64,000 nucleotides of DNA from Protea cynaroides (lineage: Eukaryota; Streptophyta; Magnoliopsida; Proteales; Proteaceae). The first letter of the stretch is position 1, and every line of letters starts with the position of its first letter. A program made the position numbers and the translations under genes. This document shows positions 57,871-64,000 of the stretch, one piece after another. A model generated the notes under the pieces. The model was not told the origin of the DNA and made no database searches. It saw only the letters and a program-made list of their open reading frames with translations. The stretch spans positions 86,673,789-86,737,788 of the forward strand of contig CM053271.1 of the NCBI GenBank assembly GCA_028583415.1, in the 5' to 3' direction.

Positions 57871-59131
57871 TTAAAAGGTTTCAGTCATACCTGTGACCAC
57901 ATCGGGTGATGCGGTAGCATCCTCAGATGTAACAGCGTATACTCGTCCTTGATGTACTTGCTTCTTGGGTTTAGGACAATCCCTGATCATATGTCCCACT
58001 TGGTTGCAGTTGTAACAACTCGAACCTTCAGAATTTGGCTTCGGTTGTTGCTGAGCTGCTTGAGTGGTCTTGGGTGCAGCAGTGAAATTCTGAGGACGGA
58101 AAAGTTTGTATGTCTTGTTATTACCTCCGTTGTAAGAATTTCCCGCTGGCCTTTTCATGCCTCTGTTCTGTGTAAAGTAGCTTTCCTTCTGGCTCGATTC
58201 AATAACTCGAGCGATTTGGACAGCTTCATTATAAATCTTCTTTTCTAAGCCCAGAACGTGCTCTCTGATGCTTCCTCTAAGTCCCGTGACAAACCTATGG
58301 GTCTTGGTGTCTTCTTCCTGCATGCTGAGTGGTGCGAAGAAAAACAGCTCCTCATAACGCTGTTGATATGCATCCACTGACATCTGTCCCTGATATAAAC
58401 TCAGGAACTCCTTCTCCATAGAATCTCTGAAGCTTCGTGGAAAATACTTCTCAAAGAAAGCTTCTTTATAAATGGCCCAAGTCAATAGGGCGTGCTTGGT
58501 CAATAAATAGGCCCGGGTAGATTTCCACCAATGATAGGCGTCGCCTTTGAGCATGAAAGTGGCACATAGTACCTTCTCTTCCCCAGTGATAGTCATCATA
58601 AGAAAATTTTTCTCCATCTCGTCGATCCAGTGTGCCGACCATAAAGGATCAACGGTTTGCCGTTAAATTCCCTTGGCTTTATCTTCAGAAATCTCTCAAC
58701 CAATCGAGAGTAATCCATCTGATTTTGGAGATATGCCCCAAACATAGGTTGTGGATACTGATAATTAACCTGGCTGCTTCCGAACCTGGTACTGGAATCT
58801 GTACAGCTGGTGGTTGAGGTGTTTGAGGTGCTGGGTGGTTACCCACCGGTGCTGCACTGGCTTGTCCCGTCTGCATGGGTGTGGCATATGTGGCTTGGAA
58901 CATGATTCCCATGGCAACTTGCATTTGAGCCTGTGCATGTTGCAGCTGTTGCAGCTGTTGTGCTAAGTTCATCACCATTGTTGCTAACTCTGGTGGTGGA
59001 GGTGGCAAATTTGTAGGATTTGCCTGATCTAGATTTTCTGGGACATATACATTCTCCTGGCTAGTTTCCTCCACAGGTGGTGGTGGTGGAACTGCATTTC
59101 GGCTCTGTCTGGTTACTCTTCTTCCAGACAT
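57871..59131 (-). pseudogene. Gag of the Tekay-like element
   Basis: The start MSGRRVTRQSRN (59131) is chosen because a Pro-rich gag N-terminus follows directly. Residues VYVPENLDQANPTNL, a Gln-rich stretch (LAQQLQQLQHAQAQM) and a Pro-rich stretch follow. Frame breaks occur at about 58770-58620. From 58617 the capsid-like domain (AYHWWKSTRAYLL, FFEKYFPRSFRDSMEKEFLS, AYQQRYEELFFFAPL) and a zinc knuckle CYNCNQVGHMIRDC (58020-57979) continue to 57871. Confidence 0.88.
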
Positions 59132-59274
59132 AATTTCCTTCTGAGATGGGTGGTGCTTGAAAATCATCAAAATAAGTGAGAAAATCATTGATACTCCATG
59201 TAGGCACGTTAACCGATGTAAACTTTCAATTTTCAATTCATTTTATGAAAAAAAATACTGTCTTTTCTATGCAG

Positions 59275-59505
59275 GGTCGATGGTGAGGGTCGATGGTATG
59301 TCCGACCCTTAGTATCTGACCCTGGGAATGACCTGTTCTTCTAGAGAGCTGAGGGTCGATGTGAGGGTCGATGGGTGTCCGACCCTCAATTCTGACCCAT
59401 AGTTTTCTGTCAGATTCTCGAGAGCCGAGGGTCGATGGGAGGGTTGATCCGAGGGTCGATGGTTCTGATCGAATTGTCTGACCCTCGGACCAAAAATTAG
59501 ATTTT
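59275..59505. repeat. GGGTCG / CGACCC motif block C (internal, next to the antisense gene)
   Basis: Six GGGTCG and two CGACCC words within 230 bp, many as paired GGGTCGATG.GAGGGTCGATGG. It lies between gag and exon 1 of the antisense gene. Confidence 0.88.
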
Positions 59506-59519
59506 TAAGATCCAATTTT

Positions 59520-59643
59520 GAGTCATTTTTTTGTTATTTCCCTCCTGTTTCGACTCGTCTCTCCTGTCTGAGTTGCTACAGTGCCACTCCACTATTTTTG
59601 GTCGGTTTGAGTCCGGGTTTCGACGTCCACATCATCCCTACAG
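59520..59643 (+). other. Putative non-coding exon 1 of the antisense gene
   Basis: Pyrimidine-rich leader on the plus strand ending CATCCCTACAG before a consensus donor GTATGT. The transcription start is not determined. Confidence 0.45.
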
Positions 59644-60084
59644 GTATGTTTTCTCATTTTTACCTGTTTTTAGGTTTACATTTCTAGGTTTTTGCCCATT
59701 TAACGTATTTTTTTCAAATTAAACTTTTTCCAACAGTAAAAATTCGATTTTTATTGGGGGATTTTGTTATTGGTGTCTTGAGGAACGAAAGCCCTTAAAA
59801 TTTTTTGAGTTTCATCGGTTGGTTATCGAGAAACTTGAATTTTTGCTCTTTTGCCCTAATTTGTCGAAAATTTTCAATTTCTTGAAATTTCTTCAAATTG
59901 AACTTTATCAGTTAAAATTTCCTATTGTATGTATGTTGTAGGATATGTTAGAACCTACGTAAGTCCTCCTGCCCATGTGTATGGGTGAAAAGTGAGGTCT
60001 TTGGCCAACTTACGTCGTTAATGCTGAATTTCAGATTTTTTTTTCCATTAACTCCTTATCTCCCTTTTTCTTTCTTGTTTGTAG
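59644..60084 (+). other. Putative 5'-UTR intron of the antisense gene
   Basis: GTATGT at 59644-59649, T-rich body, acceptor TTTCTTGTTTGTAG ending at 60084. The start codon follows five bases later. In the sense RNA of the retroelement this intron would be read in reverse and not spliced. Confidence 0.5.
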
Positions 60085-60089
60085 ATACC

Positions 60090-61364
60090 ATGGCTCGTAC
60101 CAAGGTACCCAGAGTTCGTGATCCGCTTCGCTTCCGCTCCAATGAAACCGAGGCACAGTATGCCGACTATGCTCGTAAGAAAGTGGAGGGTGGTCGTATG
60201 GTGAACTTGGCTGAGCTAGCTTTGTTCAACGTAGAGAGAGCATTCGGTGACATGGGGTGGCTCCCTGTCATCACTTACGACGCTTGCACATGTCCGGATT
60301 TGGTGCGCCAGTTCTATTGTAATCTCCAGGTGGTGGGGAATTACAATGATGTCGAGAGGGGTCAACAGTTGTGCATCACCAGCTATGTCAAAGGGATGAA
60401 TATCTCATTTGACTATCGGCAACTGGCCGACCTACTGGGCATTCCTTATGATGGCCCCATGGTCTACTGTGCACCTGGAGAGCCCCAGTTTGTTTCCATG
60501 GAGATGAGGGCAGAGATCGACAATCAGCTGCTACGACCTGATCGCTGGCAGATGAGAGCTTGTTACCTGCGTCCAGCTCCACGGGTCTTCTGCAAGATTA
60601 TCCAGCATAATCTGATTCCGCAGAGTGGGCACTATGAGAGGGTTTCTCAGCTGACCCAGTTTCTAATATATAGTATCTACACCAGACAGCCAGTCTGCCT
60701 TCCCTATATCATCATGCGGACCATGATTAGTGCTACATTGTCCGGTCATAGGGGTAATCTACCCTATGGACGTATGATTACTGTTTTACTGACCAGCCTG
60801 GGGGTTGACTTAGCGGATGAGAAGATTCAGGAGAAGACCTTCTCGTCGCCTCTAGATTGGGAGGCTATCTACAAAATGGGCCTGCGGGATGCCCAAGTCA
60901 GTGATGAGGAGAGGAACGAGATGGTACGCCTTCACACTCGCATTGAGATGGCTGACGCTGAGGCCGCTGCTGCCGCTGCTAGAGCTCCTGTGGATCCTGT
61001 CGATGATGACGACCGTATGTATATGGATGTCGACTCGTTACCACCGCCTTCACCTACGCATGCGGCTGGAGTTGGTACTTCTTCTGCGGCAGATCCTGTA
61101 CCTGAGACTGGTCCTTCTCATGCGGCTGGTCCTTCACGCCCACCTTCTGATATGATGGAGATGTTGCATGAGGTCAGGGAGGCTCAGCGCAGATCTGATC
61201 TGAGGATGGAGGAGTTACTAGACGCTCAGCATGTGAGAGTGGATGAGCTGTTAGCCGCCCAGCACATATCAGACACGCGGATGGGAGAGCTCATAGAGGT
61301 TCAGCGTGCGACTGATCGGAGGGTAGCCGATCTCATAGCTAGTCTACAGACGACCCAGACTTAG
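60090..61364 (+). CDS. Antisense ORF protein, resembling putative plant transposon protein family
   Basis: 424 codons on the strand opposite to gag-pol. The start at 60090 (MARTKVPRVRDPLRFRS) is preferred over the in-frame ATG at 59985 because the region between them is T-rich, intron-like and ends in an acceptor site. Residues 1-260 are a globular domain with FNVERAFGDMGWLPVITYDA, LVRQFYCNLQVV, ISFDYRQLADLLGIPYDGPM, AGEP-like turns and TQFLIYSIYTRQPVCLPYII. Similar proteins are annotated in plants as putative plant transposon protein. Residues about 286-300 are Ala-rich, then an Asp-rich and Pro/Ser-rich linker. Residues 354-424 form a likely coiled coil (MMEMLHEVREAQRRSDLRME and three further repeats). 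After the TAG the frame stays open for 48 codons in similar composition, so the stop may be recent. Function unknown. Confidence 0.75.
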   Translation: MARTKVPRVRDPLRFRSNETEAQYADYARKKVEGGRMVNLAELALFNVERAFGDMGWLPVITYDACTCPDLVRQFYCNLQVVGNYNDVERGQQLCITSYVKGMNISFDYRQLADLLGIPYDGPMVYCAPGEPQFVSMEMRAEIDNQLLRPDRWQMRACYLRPAPRVFCKIIQHNLIPQSGHYERVSQLTQFLIYSIYTRQPVCLPYIIMRTMISATLSGHRGNLPYGRMITVLLTSLGVDLADEKIQEKTFSSPLDWEAIYKMGLRDAQVSDEERNEMVRLHTRIEMADAEAAAAAARAPVDPVDDDDRMYMDVDSLPPPSPTHAAGVGTSSAADPVPETGPSHAAGPSRPPSDMMEMLHEVREAQRRSDLRMEELLDAQHVRVDELLAAQHISDTRMGELIEVQRATDRRVADLIASLQTTQT

Positions 61365-61714
61365 ATAGCCTGGTTGACTAGAGTCTATGCTGAGGACTAT
61401 GACAGAGATCGTGAGGCACCGCCTCCTCCTTCACCTCCAGCTTCTAGATTGTATTTATTTTCCTTGTACTACAGAGTAACTGTCCGGGTTGTGGATTGTA
61501 CTCTGCTTTAGTTATGTATATACATTTTGTTTCTCTCTCTCATTGTATGCAACTTGTTTCCCCTTTAATAGATGCATTATTCTCTTTTTTTTTAAATTTG
61601 GTCTCAACCATCACTTGTGCTTACAGTGTGTTAATAGTACTGTTTTTACTTTTATCCTATCTCAGTTCACAATTATCTTGAATGTATGTTAGTTCAGCAG
61701 AGAAGGCCTGAGAT

Positions 61715-61726
61715 GCTCTGATACCA
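61715..61726 (-). promoter_or_regulatory. Primer binding site of the Tekay-like element
   Basis: The minus strand reads TGGTATCAGAGC three bases after the LTR end, complementary to initiator Met tRNA. Confidence 0.9.
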
Positions 61727-61729
61727 AGT

Positions 61730-63971
61730 TATCACACCCCAAATTTTGTACACTTCAGAATGGTGTGATGAACTGCTAGCAAACCAACGGTTCAACCAGG
61801 ATCTCAAATAGGCTATATCCGTGTTATCTGAACCCCATACATCCATAATCATAATCAGAGTAAATACACAATAGCGAAAGTCTTCTAATAAAATGAACTG
61901 AGAATCTACTGTGATATTAATATTTAAATAAAAAATTATTCTGTATCAACTGAGACATAAATAAATATCAAATACATGTCCATAATAAATCCAAGTAAAT
62001 AAACCTAAGAAAAATATCTAATCGAATACACATGAGTTGCACTTGCAAGAGACGTCATGTGTATCCACTTCATCTTCAGCTTCCATCGCCGCTACATTCC
62101 CGTACGCTGGAGCATCTAAATAATTTTCAACGGTATAACTTGCATCATCAACTAAAAATATTCGACGTCGAGGGGTGAGCACACATCATGGCTCAGTGAG
62201 CAAACAAAACAATGCAACAATACATATGCATGCAATCAATTTATATCTTTGGTCTGGTTTATAGTTTGCACCGTGCTATAGAAAGGATAGGTGGCCGCCG
62301 CACCTCTATACACAAGTGTGTGGATACGCCCAATGACTCCAGCACTATCGCCCACAGCACCTAAAATGGCATAATATACACCCCATGAAAACGGCATGGC
62401 TGTACCGGTTGATACCATACCAACAAATAAACCCCTGCTGGCTAGGGTTGCAAACTGGGCTCGCTACTAACCAATCCTAATGCCAAACAGTGTATCCAAG
62501 GCCTCACCCCAGCATCCTTCAGAGCAACCGTAGAGATAGAGCTAAGGCCCCTCAGTAGAGTATAGGACTCAAGGACCGAGACCCTCCTTGATGCCCTACA
62601 TCGTAATAGTTCTGCTAAGGTAATGGCGATACGACGGTATCAGTGGACATGACTTGAGTAGACCATAGCACAATATACACCCCATGAAAAACGGTCATGG
62701 TTGTACCAGTTGATACCATTCCTACCCTCATCATATACACTGGCCAAACACATACATTCACATGCCTATTCCTATCATCATCATCATCATCATGTTATAA
62801 ACAATAAAATAAATATGCATAAACAATTAATAAAAATATTGGATGACATGTTAAATGCACATACAAGCATACACGCATAGAATCAATATGGCATTGGACT
62901 CAAGAAGTAAAACATTTTATTATAAACCATTTAGTTTAGGTCTTGTTCCCTCACCTTATCTTGCTAATAGATACTTTTCTAAGCTTTAGAATCACCTTTA
63001 TAATGTTATTATATTGCTAGAAGACCTAACAAAGCCGATAAAATTTAATTAGAATTTATTCAGCATTTAAAAACCATTCTGTTAACTGAGGGTCGGAGGT
63101 AGGGTCGGAGTCCTGATCGACCCTGGGTGCGACCCTCCCCAAAATCTGAACTTCCCGAACACTGAAGGTCGATACTCAGGATACCCTCGATGCGACCCTT
63201 AGTGTATTTTGGTCAATTTTTCTCCTTTTAGTCCATTCTTCGTTTTTGGGGTCCTATGGTTTGCTCTTACAGTCCATTCAACATGCATTCCATGGTCTAG
63301 AACCATGAATCATCCCCCTAAATAGCTTTCATGTATTCTCCCACGGTTTTCTATGAAAACCTAACCATGGATTGATGGTTTGGGTTTCCCCAAGATTATA
63401 TTCTCATCAATATCTATCCTAAGGTCTGTAGAAACTCATGGAATTAGTATCCATACCTGAGAAGAATACTCCTTCTCTGTAACTCTTCTCTTTTGGCTAA
63501 ACTCTCTTCCTTGCTTTTCTTCTTTTTCTTTTCCTTCTCTTCTCTTTCTCTCAATTCAATTAGGGTTGCGAAAGGGGTGAAAGAGGCTTAGGGACGTCCT
63601 TTAAATAGAGTAGGAACATCCTAAAATAAGTCCCTTTGATATTAGGAAAGATCCAAATCGAAAATCTAAAAATTTCCTAATTTCAGTTTCGGCGACAACT
63701 GAAGGTCGGTGGGAGGGTCGATGTTCCCGTCGACCCTAGGTTTCTAATGAGTCCGACCCTCCCTTCAAAATTGAGGGTCTGACTTTCTGTTTTGGGGGGT
63801 CCGACCCTCCTTGGCTGGGTATGCGACCCTCCTCTTAAATTAAGTGTTTTTGGGTCGATTTGATACCTGGGATCTCGATCTCCTTCACGCCCTTGGTCCA
63901 TTTGACTCGACCATGATGGGTAAACCTAGTTCAAGGTGGTAAGACCGGGTTAGATTGACACAGGTCTTACA
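61730..63971 (-). repeat. 5' LTR of the Tekay-like element
   Basis: 2242 bp. Plus strand starts TATCACACCCC (TG changed to TA) and ends AGGTCTTACA. Motif blocks at 63085-63205 and 63700-63860 mirror those of the other LTR, with part of block A deleted (near 63180). Confidence 0.92.
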
Positions 63972-63976
63972 GTACC

Positions 63977-64000
63977 AGTGTCAATTACCCACTCCTTGAA
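63977..64000 (-). pseudogene. Protease active-site start of the Angela-like Copia, cut by the Tekay-like insertion
   Basis: The minus strand reads FKEWVIDTG, and the next codons (TARHICADRN) are on the far side of the inserted element at 52054 downward. The target duplication GTACC is the codon pair directly after the DTG triad. Confidence 0.88.

Larger units (their letters stand above)
52060..63971 (-). mobile_element. Complete Tekay-like Ty3/Gypsy chromovirus carrying an antisense gene
   Basis: 11.9 kb with LTRs 52060-54336 and 61730-63971 and exact GTACC duplication (52055-52059, 63972-63976). Minus-strand order: 5' LTR, primer binding site (61726-61715), 2.6-kb leader containing an oppositely oriented gene, gag from 59131, protease, reverse transcriptase, RNase H, integrase with a chromodomain-like end, purine tract (AAGGGGGAGT, 54346-54337), 3' LTR. 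Long LTRs and the chromodomain point to the Tekay/Del lineage. The first 107 bp of the two LTRs differ at five positions, all transitions. Confidence 0.93.
41602..64000 (-). mobile_element. Angela-like Copia retrotransposon hosting several nested insertions (extends beyond window)
   Basis: Minus strand. The 3' LTR is 41602-42802, preceded (minus sense) by purine tract GTGGGAGAAT. RNase H remnants are at 43906-44492, reverse transcriptase, integrase and protease at 49827-52059, and the protease N-terminus at 63977-64000. Gag and the 5' LTR lie beyond the right edge. The pieces join in the correct order once the insertions (remnant to 43905, 44498-49821, 52060-63971) are set aside. Lineage is inferred from protein phrases such as CDSQAAIA, RRHI and GYVFTLGGRVISWKS and the 1.2-kb LTR. 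Confidence 0.85.

Noticed and set aside
59985..60089. N-terminal 35 codons before MARTK in the antisense frame
   Set aside because: Phe/Leu-rich translation of a T-rich region ending in an acceptor site. More likely intron.

Overview
This is nuclear DNA from a flowering plant. It has plant retrotransposon lineages (RTE and L1 LINEs, Copia, Tekay-like Ty3/Gypsy), short GT-AG introns, and a fragment of chloroplast DNA carrying part of atpF with its group II intron. I cannot name the species. There is no sign of bacterial genes, tRNA, rRNA or CRISPR. Almost the whole window is nested transposable elements. Host-gene content is limited to a few candidate exons.

Layout. 1-1705: AT-rich sequence with a TATCG-rich repeat. 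1706-3716: 5'-truncated RTE LINE (minus) with an exact 18-bp target duplication. 3723-5450: miniature Copia element in which gag is fused in frame to the end of RNase H. 5451-9608: truncated Copia (minus) carrying a hAT-type element with an exact 8-bp duplication. 9652-10476: plastid insertion. 11228-18833: four candidate exons of one minus-strand host gene, whose first intron holds a gag-only Copia element (15646-18100). 19416-27045: L1 LINE (minus) with ORF1 and ORF2, split by a terminal-inverted-repeat element (21411-22992). 27190-28660: plus-strand L1 fragment. 29194-30329: 5' LTR and leader of another retroelement, interrupted by a decayed but structurally complete Copia (30330-37256, duplication TTGTG). 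37262-40249: AT-rich DNA with a Tourist-like MITE, a LINE tail, one candidate exon and a CACTA-like repeat zone. 40250-41505: Mutator-like non-autonomous element with an exact 9-bp duplication.

41602 to the right edge is one large nest. The base is a minus-strand Angela-like Copia. Into it went a remnant ending in a Copia LTR (to 43905), a chromovirus-type solo LTR (44498-49821, duplication CATAA) that itself contains a second solo LTR (45673-48169), and a structurally complete 11.9-kb Tekay-like element (52060-63971, duplication GTACC). The last one landed in the codons of the Copia protease active site.

The most interesting object is inside the Tekay-like element. Between its primer binding site and gag, on the opposite strand, lies a 424-codon reading frame (60090-61364) with a plausible 5'-UTR intron (59644-60084). 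It resembles the family annotated as putative plant transposon protein. The element's own gag-pol is broken in several places while this antisense frame is nearly intact. Arrays of a GGGTCG motif occur next to the antisense gene and in two blocks of each LTR. A related solo LTR carries a different motif (GTGGTCG) in the same two places. Together these look like a co-evolving cargo gene plus short cis repeats, which is inference to be tested.
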